A stretch of DNA of 64,000 nucleotides from Mesobacillus jeotgali (GCF_031759225.1 NZ_CP134494.1:3098501-3162500), one strand, 5' to 3'. Positions 49,765-59,575 are shown, counted from the stretch's first letter. Notes: generated by a model not told the origin, from the sequence alone. A program made the numbers and translations.

Positions 49765-50637
49765 TTATAGATTTGAGTTTTGAAGTCTATTCATATGGTT
49801 CTTTGCAGACTTCAAAGTGTTATACATCAACATGGCGATCGTCATTGGACCGACACCGCCAGGCACAGGAGTGATATACCCGGCTTTTTCCTTGACCTCG
49901 TCATAAGCTACATCCCCGCAAAGCTTGCCCAGATCGTTGCGGTTCATGCCAACATCGATGACCACAGCGCCCGGCTTTACATGGTCAGCTGTAATCAAGT
50001 CCGCTTTTCCAACTGCTGCTACGATAACATCTGCCTGTTTTGTATGTTCCTTTAAGTCTTTTGTCCTCGAATGGCAATATGTAACGGTTGCGTTTTCGTT
50101 CAGGAAAAGTTGGCCTGCCGGTTTTCCGACAATATTGCTCCTGCCAACGACAACGACATGCTTCCCGGCAAGATCCACCTCTATCTCCTTCATCATGACC
50201 ACTACACCAAATGGCGTGCATGGTAAAAAGGCATCCTGGCCGGTCATCATTCGGCCAATATTGATTGGATGGAAGCCATCAACATCTTTTTCAGGTGAAA
50301 TAGCTTCAATCAGTTTTTTCTCACTGATATGATCCGGAAGCGGAAGCTGAACTAAAATCCCATGGATATCTTCATCCTTGTTGAGTTCGTCTATTTTAGC
50401 CAGTAGCTCTTGCTCAGTAATGGAGACAGGATACTCAATCAGGACATTATGCATTCCAAGTTCTCTTGCGGTTTTCTGCTTGCTGTTGACATAGGTTCTT
50501 GACGCCTGGTTGTCACCGACAAGAATCACGGCCAGGCCTGGAGTTACTCCCTGTTTTTTCAGCTCCTGAACCTGGTCGGCGATTTCGAGTTTCTTCTTCT
50601 TGGCAATCTCTTTTCCATCAATAATAATAGCAGCCAT
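49765..50637 (-). CDS. folD: Bifunctional methylenetetrahydrofolate dehydrogenase / cyclohydrolase
   Basis: The 290-residue enzyme interconverts methylene-, methenyl- and formyl-tetrahydrofolate. Landmarks are the catalytic lysine in [14 protein letters not shown] near residue 54, [28 protein letters not shown] (NADP loop) and a C-terminal [15 protein letters not shown]. It sits 52 bases after nusB in the same direction. Confidence 0.97.
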   Translation of the reverse strand: MAAIIIDGKEIAKKKKLEIADQVQELKKQGVTPGLAVILVGDNQASRTYVNSKQKTARELGMHNVLIEYPVSITEQELLAKIDELNKDEDIHGILVQLPLPDHISEKKLIEAISPEKDVDGFHPINIGRMMTGQDAFLPCTPFGVVVMMKEIEVDLAGKHVVVVGRSNIVGKPAGQLFLNENATVTYCHSRTKDLKEHTKQADVIVAAVGKADLITADHVKPGAVVIDVGMNRNDLGKLCGDVAYDEVKEKAGYITPVPGGVGPMTIAMLMYNTLKSAKNHMNRLQNSNL

Positions 50638-50689
50638 ACTTTCTCCCCCTATATGATCAGGGAAGGTCCAACCTGCCTGCGCAATGGTT

Positions 50690-51082
50690 TTAGGAAATGC
50701 TCTGCTTCACTTTGGACAGAACCCCATTAATAAATCGGCTTGATTGGTCATCCCCATATAATTTAGCAATTTCAATCGCTTCATCAAGAACGACATTCAT
50801 CGGTACCTCTTTGTTGCAATACTTCAATTCGTATACGGCGAGGCGCAGGAGGTTCCGGTCAACGGCTGCGAGTCGGTCGAGTGACCACTTTTCTAGGTAT
50901 ACCTTGATCTCCTCGTCAATTTCCTGCTGGTGCTCTACTGTGCCGTTTACAAGCTTGTTCAGATAATCATCCCCAGCTGCTTCCTCAAGCACATGTTCAA
51001 TCGCGTCTGAAATTTCCACCTTGCTTATATCAATCTGGAATAAGGCTTGTAATGCCTTTTCTCGTGCTGTTCTTCTTTTCAT
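50690..51082 (-). CDS. nusB: Transcription antitermination factor NusB
   Basis: The 130-residue all-helical RNA-binding protein works in rRNA antitermination. Landmarks are the N-terminal [17 protein letters not shown] and a C-terminal [21 protein letters not shown] block. The ATG at 51082 gives the family length. The 19-residue extension to 51139 is not supported. Directly upstream lies a 985-base noncoding gap filled mostly by a tandem array. Confidence 0.95.
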   Translation of the reverse strand: MKRRTAREKALQALFQIDISKVEISDAIEHVLEEAAGDDYLNKLVNGTVEHQQEIDEEIKVYLEKWSLDRLAAVDRNLLRLAVYELKYCNKEVPMNVVLDEAIEIAKLYGDDQSSRFINGVLSKVKQSIS

Positions 51083-51256
51083 TGAATTCCTTAGCTCCTT
51101 TACGGCTTGTCTGATTCTAACAAAATAATAGCATATCATATCTCTTTACGCATGATTTCCTATTATTTTTCACTTTTTAGAAAAAAGTTAATCAAAACAA
51201 AAGAAAATATCTCCTAGAAGATAAGGGATTTCAGTGTAAGAATGGGTTTGGGACTA

Positions 51257-51998
51257 CTTCGGACAACTTTTGCTCTTCAGGACGTGATTTTGTCCGAACA
51301 CGGGTCATCTTCGGACAACTTTTGCTCTACAAGACGTGATTTTGTCCGAACACGGGTCATCTTCGGACAACATTTGCTCTTCAGCACGGGATTTTGTCCG
51401 AACCTGGGTCATCTTCGGACAACTTTTCCTCTTCAGCACGGGATTTTGTCCGAACACGGGGCACCTTCGGACAACTTTTTCTCTTCAGCGGGAGGTTTTG
51501 TCCGAACCTGGGGCACCTTCGGACAACTTTTTCTCTTCAGGACGTGATTTTGTCCGAACACGGGTCATCTTCGGACAACTTTTGCTCTTCAGGACGTGAT
51601 TTTGTCCGAACACAGGCCTACTTCAGACAACTTTCCCTCTTCACCACGTGATTTTGTCCGAACCTGGGTCATCTTCGGACAACTTTTGCTCTTCAGCACG
51701 GGATTTTGTCCGAACCTGGGTCACCTTCGGACAACTTTTTCTCTTCAGCACGAGATTTTGTCCGAACTTGGCTCTACTTCGGACAACTTTTCCTCTTCAG
51801 CACGGGATTTTGTCCGAACCTGGGTCAGCTTCGGACAACTTTTTCTCTACAGCACGGGATTTTGTCCGAACCTGGGTCATCTTCGGACAACTTTTCCTCT
51901 TCAGCGCGAGGTTTTGTCCGAACCTGGGGCACCTTTGGACAACTTTTTCTCTTCAGCACGCGATTTTGTCCGAACCCGTAGCTACTTAGAACAATTAC
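51257..51998. repeat. Tandem array B: fourteen exact 52-bp units with inner inverted repeat
   Basis: Unit starts (CTTCGGACAA type) lie at 51257, 51309, 51361, 51413, 51465, 51517, 51569, 51621, 51673, 51725, 51777, 51829, 51881 and 51933, with a degenerate fifteenth at 51985. Every interval is exactly 52 bases. Each unit holds TTCGGACAA and, 23 bases later, TTGTCCGAA, a nine-base inverted repeat. TTTTGTCCGAAC is identical in all fourteen. Variation is confined mainly to the loop and the inter-palindrome part. It lies between yqhY and nusB. Several plus-strand frames spanning it are artefacts. Confidence 0.97.
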
Positions 51999-52067
51999 AT
52001 CATACGCACTTGAGAAAACAGTACAAAAAAACCAAAGGCATGCATATTTATGCCTTTGGTTTGATGG

Positions 52068-52478
52068 TTAAACTTCTTGTTCGATTTCCGGTTCTACTTT
52101 TTGGTTTTCGAACTGGATGCCGACTACGTGGATATTGACTTCTGTTGCATCAAGTGCCGTCATGTTCAATAATGCCTGGCGGATATTGTCCTGGATTTTC
52201 TGTGCAACCGCAGGAATCGATACGCCAAACTTCATGACACAATACACGTCAACCTTGATTCCTTCTTCAACTAGCTCGACTTTTACACCTTTACCGTGGT
52301 TTTTCTTTCCGAGTCTTTCAACTACTCCTGCTGCAAAGCTGCCGCGCATTTGCATGACGCCTTCTACTTCGGATGCAGCGATGCTTGCGATGACTTCGAT
52401 TACTTCAGGTGCAATTTCCACTTTTCCCAAGCCGTTTTCATCATGGCTCATTTCAAGTAAATGTTGCTGTTCACTCAT
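52068..52478 (-). CDS. yqhY: Asp23/Gls24 family protein YqhY
   Basis: The 136-residue DUF322 protein (GKVEIAPEVIEVIASIAASEVEGV, then a GVKVELVEEGIKVDVYCVMKFG stretch) is encoded right after accC. In B. subtilis the homologue is linked to control of acetyl-CoA carboxylase, which fits this context. No membrane segment is present. It ends just after array B on the genome map and is 15 bases downstream of accC. Confidence 0.93.
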   Translation of the reverse strand: MSEQQHLLEMSHDENGLGKVEIAPEVIEVIASIAASEVEGVMQMRGSFAAGVVERLGKKNHGKGVKVELVEEGIKVDVYCVMKFGVSIPAVAQKIQDNIRQALLNMTALDATEVNIHVVGIQFENQKVEPEIEQEV

Positions 52479-52493
52479 GGCTAGATCCTCCTA

Positions 52494-53849
52494 TTATTCT
52501 TCTGACATAACATCATACATTTCCAGGAATTTCGTATTGAACTGCCCTTCCACGAATTTTTCATGGTTCAGCAGCTTAAGGTGGAACGGTATGGTTGTGT
52601 GGATGCCTTCAACCACAAACTCACCAAGCGCTCTCTTCATGCGGTCAATCGCTTCTTCCCGGCTGCTTCCATAAGTAATGACCTTCGCAATCATTGAATC
52701 ATAGTAAGGCGGGATTGTATAACCAGGATATGCCGCTGAATCTATTCTAACACCAAAACCGCCTGGAGGGAGATACATTTTGATTTTGCCTGCCGATGGC
52801 ATGAAATTTTTCGCAGGATTTTCTGCATTGATCCGGCATTCGATTGCCCAACCGTTGAACTGGACGTCTTCCTGCTTAAGGCTCAGCCTTTCGCCGGAGG
52901 CAATCTTGATCTGTTCCTTGATCAAATCCACGCCTGTAACCATTTCTGTTACAGGATGTTCAACCTGGATGCGGGTATTCATCTCCATGAAATAAAATTT
53001 GCGATTGCGGTAATCATATATAAATTCTACCGTGCCAGCGCCTGTATAATCAACTGCTTTCGCAGCTTTGACTGCTGCTTCACCCATTTCGGCCCTGGTT
53101 TCACCGTCAAGGGCAGGTGATGGAGTTTCCTCTAGCAGTTTTTGCAGGCGTCGCTGGATCGAACAGTCACGCTCTCCAAGATGGATCGTATGGCCATAAC
53201 TGTCTGCAAGTACCTGAATCTCTACATGGCGGAAATCCTCGATATATTTCTCGATATATACACCTGGATTTCCGAACGCAGTCATCGCTTCCTGCTGGGT
53301 GATATTGATTCCTTTGATCATCTCTTGTTCCGTCCTGGCCACACGGATTCCTTTACCGCCTCCGCCTGCCGTTGCCTTGATGATCACCGGGTAACCAATC
53401 TCATTTGCCAGACTGACCGCATCTTCCGTGGTTTCAATGATTCCCTGTGAACCCGGCACTATCGGTACATTGGCCTGCTTCATCGTTTCCCTTGCAACAT
53501 CCTTCGTTCCCATCTTCTGGATCGCTTCAGGGGATGGCCCGACAAACGTGATATTGCACTCTCTGCAAAGCTCTGCAAAATCAGCATTCTCGGCTAGGAA
53601 GCCGTAACCCGGATGAATTGCGTCACACCCTGTCAACTTGGCTACGCTGATAATATTGGTGAAATTCAAATAGCTGTCCTTTGAAGCCTTTGGGCCGATG
53701 CAGTATGCCTCATCAGCAAGCTGAACATGGAGAGATTCTTTGTCAGCTTCTGAATAGACAGCTACGGATTCAACCCCCAATTCCCTGCAGGCACGGATGA
53801 CCCTGACTGCTATTTCTCCTCTGTTGGCTATCAGTAATTTTTTTATCAT
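52494..53849 (-). CDS. accC: Acetyl-CoA carboxylase, biotin carboxylase subunit
   Basis: The 451-residue ATP-grasp enzyme carboxylates biotin on AccB at the expense of ATP. Landmarks are the N-terminal [18 protein letters not shown], the glycine-rich [12 protein letters not shown] near residue 160, and the [18 protein letters not shown] block. The ATG at 53849, eight bases after GGAG, is preferred to the TTG one codon earlier. accB precedes it by 12 bases. Confidence 0.97.
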   Translation of the reverse strand: MIKKLLIANRGEIAVRVIRACRELGVESVAVYSEADKESLHVQLADEAYCIGPKASKDSYLNFTNIISVAKLTGCDAIHPGYGFLAENADFAELCRECNITFVGPSPEAIQKMGTKDVARETMKQANVPIVPGSQGIIETTEDAVSLANEIGYPVIIKATAGGGGKGIRVARTEQEMIKGINITQQEAMTAFGNPGVYIEKYIEDFRHVEIQVLADSYGHTIHLGERDCSIQRRLQKLLEETPSPALDGETRAEMGEAAVKAAKAVDYTGAGTVEFIYDYRNRKFYFMEMNTRIQVEHPVTEMVTGVDLIKEQIKIASGERLSLKQEDVQFNGWAIECRINAENPAKNFMPSAGKIKMYLPPGGFGVRIDSAAYPGYTIPPYYDSMIAKVITYGSSREEAIDRMKRALGEFVVEGIHTTIPFHLKLLNHEKFVEGQFNTKFLEMYDVMSEE

Positions 53850-53861
53850 CAATATCGCTCC

Positions 53862-54374
53862 TTATTCGGGCTTAACCAGGAATAAAGGCTGGCCGTATTC
53901 TACAAGCTGTCCATCTTTAACTAGAATTTCTACGATTTCCCCATTTACTTCTGCCTCAATTTCGTTGAAAAGCTTCATTGCTTCAACGATACAAACAATT
54001 GAGTCCTTGCTCACCTTCGAGCCCGTTTTGACATATGCATCCGCTTCAGGTGAAGAAGATTGATAGAAAGTCCCGACCATCGGGGAGACGATCTTATGTA
54101 AGTTGGATGTATCCTGTACTTCCTCCTGCTTCAGTTCCTGGACCGCTGCTGCCTTTGCCTTTTGTTCAGGTCTTGGAGCTTCTTGCACGACCGGCGCTGG
54201 CTGTGGAGCTGGAGCTGATGTCGGAGTTGCCGGCTGTACATGCTCAACTACAGTTTTGGTTTCCCCGTGCTTCTTCATTTTGATTTTTGATCCTTCAAAT
54301 TCATATGAAAATTCGTCAATGCTTGATTGGTCTACTAGTTTGATTAATTCTCTGATTTCTTGTACTTTTAACAT
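53862..54374 (-). CDS. accB: Acetyl-CoA carboxylase biotin carboxyl carrier protein
   Basis: The 170-residue carrier has an N-terminal helical region, a Pro/Ala-rich linker (residues about 45-80) and a C-terminal biotinyl domain. Biotin is attached to Lys134 in [11 protein letters not shown]. It is the first gene of accB-accC-yqhY. Its orientation is the same as spoIIIA, but a chemoreceptor gene on the other strand interrupts the two. Confidence 0.96.
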   Translation of the reverse strand: MLKVQEIRELIKLVDQSSIDEFSYEFEGSKIKMKKHGETKTVVEHVQPATPTSAPAPQPAPVVQEAPRPEQKAKAAAVQELKQEEVQDTSNLHKIVSPMVGTFYQSSSPEADAYVKTGSKVSKDSIVCIVEAMKLFNEIEAEVNGEIVEILVKDGQLVEYGQPLFLVKPE

Positions 54375-54581
54375 CTTTGTGCACCCCTTGTCCTTTTCGA
54401 TTATTAAGACTAGATACTAATACTATACGATAATACCATGTAAAACTTCAATATGTAACAATGTTTCTTGTCTTCCTTCTCTATTTTAATATTTTCTGAA
54501 AAAAAAGTGAATTCATACGACAGGAATCCCAAAATTTCTAGCGAATATTACATTAGCTTGAATATGAGGAGAATGCAATTC

Positions 54582-56063
54582 ATGAAAAATATTGAAGAAA
54601 TTAAAAAAGAGGATTTAGAAAGGAAGAATTCTTTAATCGTCAAAGCCACTCTAGTATCAGTTCTTTTGGCGGCAGTAGTTGATATTGCCATGCAAAAAGA
54701 ACTTGCCGTAATCCTCTCTATCATCCTTGGCGGCGGTATTGGGGTTTCAGCAGTCGCTTTGCTCCACTATACCAAAAGATTAACAACTTTCATTCCCTAT
54801 CTATCCGTTGTCATCGTTTCGGCAGTTTTGTTCCTGATCATGGAAACCAGCGTTTCGCCGACCGCCTATACCCTTCTTTATTTTATCCTTGCTGCCGCAG
54901 CAATCTACATGGACAGGAGATTGCTATTCCTGGCATCCGGTCTCGGATTTATGATTATTTCTTTGTTCACCTGGCTGCATCATGAAGTGCTGCCACTGGA
55001 AACAAAAAACTATGTAACGATTTACCTTTTATATATGCTTGTCACAGTAATGCTTGGCTTTCAGTTTTCCATTTCCAAAAAGCTGTCTCAAACGATTGAG
55101 TCTGCAAAACTGGAAACGGAAAATCTATTAAACAAGGATTTGGAGACAAGGGCAGTAATCGAAAGCAACACAAGGAGCATTGCAAAGCTGATTTATGACG
55201 TAAAATTCAAAAGTATGGAAAATTATCAATCTTCGAAGGAAATGACTCAGTCAGTCACGGAGATTTCCGCAGGAATCCATATCCAGTCAGATTCAGTCGT
55301 GGATATTACTCAATCCCTTGAAAAAACAAATCAGGTCATCACCAGGACATCAGCCCTTGTCGAAAAACTCCATCAGGACGCAATGGCAGCTGAAAGGGTT
55401 TCAGATAAAGGCGATGAGCTGATGTCCAGCCTTATTTCAGAATTGACAGCTTCCTATGAAAATATGCAGGATGTCAATTCGCACATTTCATCGCTTTCCT
55501 CGCTGATCAAGGAAACAGCCAGCTTTGCTGCGGCTATCCAGGGAATCGCATCTCAGACCAATTTGCTCGCATTGAACGCATCCATCGAGGCAGCCCGTGC
55601 CGGAGACAGCGGCAAAGGATTCGCCGTCGTTGCGGAAGAAGTAAGGAAGCTTGCGGACATCACCAGTCATACAGCAACACAGATAACCGAGAATTTAACC
55701 AGCGTCATGAGTGACACTTCCAAAACAAAAGATGGAGTCAATCTGACCGCTGAAAAACTTACAGAAAACCTCGAATTAGCAGCGGAAACAATGGAAGCAT
55801 TCAAATTAATCCATCAAACTTTCAAAGAGTTAAAGGGTGATATATCTGAACAGGAGGAACTGACAAAGACGATCCTGGATTCTTCAATGGCAATCGAAAG
55901 TTCCATCACGGGCTTCAGCTCCGTCATCCAGCAGGCAAGTGCCGCGTTAGAAGAGATTTCAGCGGCTGCTCTTTCACAAAGTGAACATCATGAGCAATTA
56001 TTTAAATCTGTGGAAGCGGCTCATCAATCTTTGGAGAACCTGATTAAGCTGCAGAATAAATAA
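54582..56063 (+). CDS. Methyl-accepting chemotaxis protein with polytopic membrane domain
   Basis: A 493-residue receptor-like protein. The first about 185 residues hold five to six hydrophobic segments with very short loops and no external sensor domain. A cytoplasmic signalling coiled coil follows, with tip [18 protein letters not shown] near residue 323. There is no clear HAMP domain. Such receptors may sense the membrane state or intracellular cues. That is inference. The ATG at 54582 follows GAGGAG and is preferred to 54468. It is inserted between accB and spoIIIAH, on the opposite strand. Confidence 0.9.
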   Translation: MKNIEEIKKEDLERKNSLIVKATLVSVLLAAVVDIAMQKELAVILSIILGGGIGVSAVALLHYTKRLTTFIPYLSVVIVSAVLFLIMETSVSPTAYTLLYFILAAAAIYMDRRLLFLASGLGFMIISLFTWLHHEVLPLETKNYVTIYLLYMLVTVMLGFQFSISKKLSQTIESAKLETENLLNKDLETRAVIESNTRSIAKLIYDVKFKSMENYQSSKEMTQSVTEISAGIHIQSDSVVDITQSLEKTNQVITRTSALVEKLHQDAMAAERVSDKGDELMSSLISELTASYENMQDVNSHISSLSSLIKETASFAAAIQGIASQTNLLALNASIEAARAGDSGKGFAVVAEEVRKLADITSHTATQITENLTSVMSDTSKTKDGVNLTAEKLTENLELAAETMEAFKLIHQTFKELKGDISEQEELTKTILDSSMAIESSITGFSSVIQQASAALEEISAAALSQSEHHEQLFKSVEAAHQSLENLIKLQNK

Positions 56064-56088
56064 AGGGAAGGCATGAGCCTTCCCTTTT
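56062..56088. terminator. Terminator between the chemoreceptor and spoIIIAH
   Basis: AAAGGGAAGGC pairs with GCCTTCCCTTT around a four-base loop between converging stops. Confidence 0.85.
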
Positions 56089-56099
56089 GCATTTCCCCT

Positions 56100-56645
56100 T
56101 TATTTTACTGGCTCAAATTGAACTGCAACATTCTGCAGGGAGCCTAGCTCTGTACGAACCATCTGGATGATTTCGTTTGCAGCAGACTTCGAATGTTCCT
56201 GAGCTTTTACTGTGATCCGGACATTCTCTCCGTCGGCGCGTACTAGGGCATCTTCATAACCCATTGACTTGATCAATGTCTCAAGGGTGAATTCTTTTTG
56301 AGCTACTTCATCAAGCTCGTTCATCTTCTCGATTGCATCGCTGCGGTCTTGAGCAGGCAGGTCAGTGGAAGCGACGATTGACTGAAGGTCTTCCTTCATT
56401 TTCGTGCGCTGTTCTTCAAGCTTCATGCGAAGTGCTTCGAACTTTTCATCGCTTGCAATCCCAGAGATCACAGTTTTGCCATCCTTGGATTCAGTTGCTG
56501 CTGTTTCTGTTCCTTCAGCCTTCTGTTCTTCAACACCGGCCAAATCTGCTTTTTGCTGTTCAGGAGCAGTGATATAATACACCGATAACACCACTACAAG
56601 ACTTAACATTGTCAATAACCAAACTGTTTGCTTTTTCAATAACAT
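56100..56645 (-). CDS. spoIIIAH: Stage III sporulation protein AH
   Basis: The 181-residue mother-cell protein forms the outer-membrane-facing half of the SpoIIQ-SpoIIIAH channel across the engulfing membranes. One N-terminal membrane helix (LLTMLSLVVVLSVYYI) is followed by a charged extracytoplasmic region. A YscJ/FliF-like ring-building domain lies in the C-terminal half. Last gene of the spoIIIA operon. Confidence 0.95.
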   Translation of the reverse strand: MLLKKQTVWLLTMLSLVVVLSVYYITAPEQQKADLAGVEEQKAEGTETAATESKDGKTVISGIASDEKFEALRMKLEEQRTKMKEDLQSIVASTDLPAQDRSDAIEKMNELDEVAQKEFTLETLIKSMGYEDALVRADGENVRITVKAQEHSKSAANEIIQMVRTELGSLQNVAVQFEPVK

Positions 56646-56648
56646 CTA

Positions 56649-57308
56649 TTATTCCCCCTTAGATTTTTTAGGCATGACTGCTACCCGGTGATTCGGAACA
56701 TCCAATGCCCTTGTGACGGCCTCGATAATCCATTTTTTCACTTGTATATTCTCGGCGCCCTTCGCAACCACAAGGACACCTCTTATTTCTGGCTTCTTGG
56801 TCTCGAGAACGATTGGAACCTCTTTTTCACCGTTGCGGATGATGACCAGCTGCTCATCCTGTGAGGCATCCTGGACCTTGCGTTTGCCGCCTTCACGGTC
56901 GGTTTCATCCGTCGTCTGTGACTGGATGACCGTATTCTTCTCAAGAACCTTCTTGTCAGTTGCGTCCACGTTTACAAAAACCGTGACCTCCCCGACGCCA
57001 TTGATTCCTTCCAGCATCTCGGTCAATTGGGCTTCATATGCTTCTTCATACTCGGAAATGACGTCATTCCCGGCAGATTTCTTTTGCCCGAATACGGCCG
57101 CATCCTCTTCAGCTCCTGCCTCCTTAGTAGCGGTAACCGCGATATCAGGCTTCTGGTCTCCAAGGATATTGCCTACGAGCATGATAGCTGCCCCAAACAG
57201 GACGACAATCATTAAGTATTGGTATTTGCCAGATTTCTTCTCTGGCGGTCCGTCTTTGCTGCCCAATTGCTTCTTAAGCCAGCTTAAGGGACCTTTCTCA
57301 TTGTCCAT
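56649..57308 (-). CDS. spoIIIAG: Stage III sporulation protein AG
   Basis: About 219 residues with one membrane helix (YLMIVVLFGAAIMLVGNIL) and an extracytoplasmic ring-forming domain (GINGVGEVTVFVNVDATD). It builds a ring in the mother-cell to forespore channel. The ATG at 57308 has GGGGAG eight bases upstream. The GTG three codons earlier lies inside that site. It overlaps spoIIIAF by 11 bases. Confidence 0.94.
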   Translation of the reverse strand: MDNEKGPLSWLKKQLGSKDGPPEKKSGKYQYLMIVVLFGAAIMLVGNILGDQKPDIAVTATKEAGAEEDAAVFGQKKSAGNDVISEYEEAYEAQLTEMLEGINGVGEVTVFVNVDATDKKVLEKNTVIQSQTTDETDREGGKRKVQDASQDEQLVIIRNGEKEVPIVLETKKPEIRGVLVVAKGAENIQVKKWIIEAVTRALDVPNHRVAVMPKKSKGE

Positions 57309-57927
57309 GCTCGTCACTCCCCCCTTCTATCATGATTTGAATTGATTTTTCAGGAACATTCCATTTCTCTGACAGAAGAGAAGATATTTGATCTGTATTC
57401 TGAGAGGTTTGTTTTGATGGAAGGGGTGCGTTCGTATCAATTTCTACTTCTCTTACTACTGCCACAGTCTCTCCCTCATCTTCGGCTTTTTTCAGATGCA
57501 CGATGACATATTCCAGGTTTTCAGGGAAAGGCCGCTGATCCTGATCATTTACTTCAAGCTCGATATTAGCAATCTCCATTCCTTGCTGCTCCATCAACTC
57601 CTCCTCTGCGGCTGTTTTCAATTGGACAGCCATTGTTTCTAAAATATATGCATGCTGGGATGCTTGTATTTCTTTTTTCTGAAATTCTATTGAATTTTTT
57701 ATCTTTTCATCCTCAAAACTATTGAATTGGCTCATTGAAGCGATTGCTGTTTCAAAGTCTGAAGTAAATAGTTTCATTACTGGAGACAGGATGATGGCAA
57801 TCAATATCAAGCCTGTGACGATTTTCGTATATTTTTGGAAGCTGGAGTTCGGCAGGAGCATGTCAAGGACAGTAGCCAGGAGTATGAAGATGATAATATT
57901 GGTAATCCATTCTTTTATAAAATCCAT
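57298..57927 (-). CDS. spoIIIAF: Stage III sporulation protein AF
   Basis: The 209-residue protein has two N-terminal membrane helices (IIIFILLATVLDMLLP and IVTGLILIAIILSPVMKL) and a soluble domain with a ring-building-like fold (NIELEVNDQDQRPFPENLEYV). It belongs to the SpoIIIA channel complex. The next gene in the operon overlaps its end. Confidence 0.94.
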   Translation of the reverse strand: MDFIKEWITNIIIFILLATVLDMLLPNSSFQKYTKIVTGLILIAIILSPVMKLFTSDFETAIASMSQFNSFEDEKIKNSIEFQKKEIQASQHAYILETMAVQLKTAAEEELMEQQGMEIANIELEVNDQDQRPFPENLEYVIVHLKKAEDEGETVAVVREVEIDTNAPLPSKQTSQNTDQISSLLSEKWNVPEKSIQIMIEGGSDEHGQ

Positions 57928-57940
57928 TTCTTCTCCCTCC

Positions 57941-59140
57941 TTACCTCACCATCATCGTAAGATTTCCAGCGGCAATAATCACCGTGATTGTCAGGAAAAA
58001 CATCAGGGAAACAATCCCCAGGGCTGCAAAAACATAGATGATGCTTTTGCTGATGATATCCAGACAGGTAATGACCGGTCCGCCACCTAAAGGCTGCAGG
58101 ATGGCGGCAGCAAATTTATAGATAAATGCAACCATAAGAATTTTCACGGCCGGAAAAGCGGCGATGATCAGCAGAATCGCTACACCCGCAATCCCGACTG
58201 TGTTCTTAAGCAGCATCGACGCACTGATGACCGTATCCGTTGCATCCGTGAACACACGGCCGATTACCGGGACAAAATTGCCAGTGATGAATTTGGCCGT
58301 CTTGACCGTGACTCCATCTGTCACCGCTGAGGACGCCCCCTGAACGGAAATGACGCCAAGGAATACAGTCAGTAAAATCCCCAGTAGTCCGACACTCCAG
58401 TTCCGGAGCATGCTGGCCAGCTGTGTCACCTTGTATTGTTCTGACAATATGCTGACGATACTCAACAATGTTGATAGGAATAAGAGCGGCAGTACTACAT
58501 ATTGAATGAACATGCCACTGGTGTTCATCATGAAAAGGATGACTGGATGAAAGAAAGCTGCGGATATCAGGCCGCCGGATGTTGCCATCAGTGCCAGGAG
58601 CAGCGGGATCAACGCCAGGATGAATTGGATCATCGTCCCGATTGCGTCATTTGTGTAATCAACCACGACATGAAAGCTATTGAGCGCTATGATGATCAAG
58701 ACCATGAACACAATCGAATAGGCGACCTTGCTGATGGTGCTTTTTTCGAAAGAATTCTGCAGGGCCTGAAGGAACATACTGAAAACTGTAAGCAAGATCA
58801 GGGAACCTAATAATTTTCCATTGACGATAAACTCATGAAAAGCGAAATTCAGAATCCCTTTGAACCATTCTTTGAGCGAAAACTTTTTTTCACCGCTGAT
58901 AAAATCATAAAGACTGCCTTTCTGGCTTTCTGGTAAATATCCATCGTATTTATTGATAATATCCTCCCAGAAACCTTTAAGTTCATCGATATTCAAGTCC
59001 TCAAGCTGGGCACCGGCGATTTTATCCGGATTGATCAATGTGTTGGTTGTTTCTTCGTCACCAGTAGCTTGTACACCCGGAAGGAAAAAAAATAACTGGA
59101 TCAATACAATGCCAAGTATGAACTGCAAACGCTGCTTCAA
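57941..59140 (-). CDS. spoIIIAE: Stage III sporulation protein AE
   Basis: The 399-residue polytopic membrane protein has a signal-like N terminus, an extracytoplasmic stretch of about 80 residues and then about seven hydrophobic segments. It is an export-gate-like part of the SpoIIIA complex. The start is TTG at 59140, seven bases after AGAGGTG. This matches the family length. Confidence 0.94.
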   Translation of the reverse strand: MKQRLQFILGIVLIQLFFFLPGVQATGDEETTNTLINPDKIAGAQLEDLNIDELKGFWEDIINKYDGYLPESQKGSLYDFISGEKKFSLKEWFKGILNFAFHEFIVNGKLLGSLILLTVFSMFLQALQNSFEKSTISKVAYSIVFMVLIIIALNSFHVVVDYTNDAIGTMIQFILALIPLLLALMATSGGLISAAFFHPVILFMMNTSGMFIQYVVLPLLFLSTLLSIVSILSEQYKVTQLASMLRNWSVGLLGILLTVFLGVISVQGASSAVTDGVTVKTAKFITGNFVPVIGRVFTDATDTVISASMLLKNTVGIAGVAILLIIAAFPAVKILMVAFIYKFAAAILQPLGGGPVITCLDIISKSIIYVFAALGIVSLMFFLTITVIIAAGNLTMMVR

Positions 59141-59171
59141 CTATATTCACCTCTTTAAAAAAGGCCCGCGA

Positions 59172-59561
59172 TCAGCCTGGAATCAAGCGAATGATTGTTT
59201 CGATCATGACAGTGAGAATCGGAATGGCCATGGCGAGAATAAGAATTTTACCGCCTAATTCGATTTTGGAAGCTATGGCCCCTTGCCCAGCATCCTTTGT
59301 GATCTGGGCAGCGAATTCGGCAATATAGGCGATTCCGATGATCTTCAGGATCGTTTCTACATAGACGAGATTTACCTTGGCATTTGCCGCCAGCTTCTGG
59401 ATCATTGAAATGATCTGATATATTTGGTCTACCAAAAATAAGAAGATTGCTGAACCTGTGAACACGATGAGCAAGAAAGCAAAGTTTGGCTTTTGTTCCT
59501 TGACAATGAGGGCCAGGAAAGTCGCGATCAGTGCTACACCTGTTATTTGAAGGATCTCAAT
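59172..59561 (-). CDS. spoIIIAD: Stage III sporulation protein AD, apparently with an ATT start codon
   Basis: A two- to three-helix membrane protein. The longest frame from a standard codon (TTG at 59474) gives only 100 residues and starts inside a membrane helix. The frame stays open upstream to just past the spoIIIAC stop, and translating it gives IEILQITGVALIATFLALIV, the usual SpoIIIAD N terminus. The only start-like codon near the strong GGGGAGG site (eight bases away) is ATT at 59561, giving 129 residues, the family size. No ATG, GTG or TTG is available there. Confidence 0.85.
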   Translation of the reverse strand: MEILQITGVALIATFLALIVKEQKPNFAFLLIVFTGSAIFLFLVDQIYQIISMIQKLAANAKVNLVYVETILKIIGIAYIAEFAAQITKDAGQGAIASKIELGGKILILAMAIPILTVMIETIIRLIPG

Positions 59562-59575
59562 GGCAAAGCCCTCCC

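Noticed and set aside
51257..51998. CRISPR array
   Set aside because: The whole 52-base period is repeated, so there are no unique spacers, and no cas genes are nearby.
51596..52138. 180-residue plus-strand frame
   Set aside because: It follows array B and continues antisense to yqhY. It is an artefact of the repeat.
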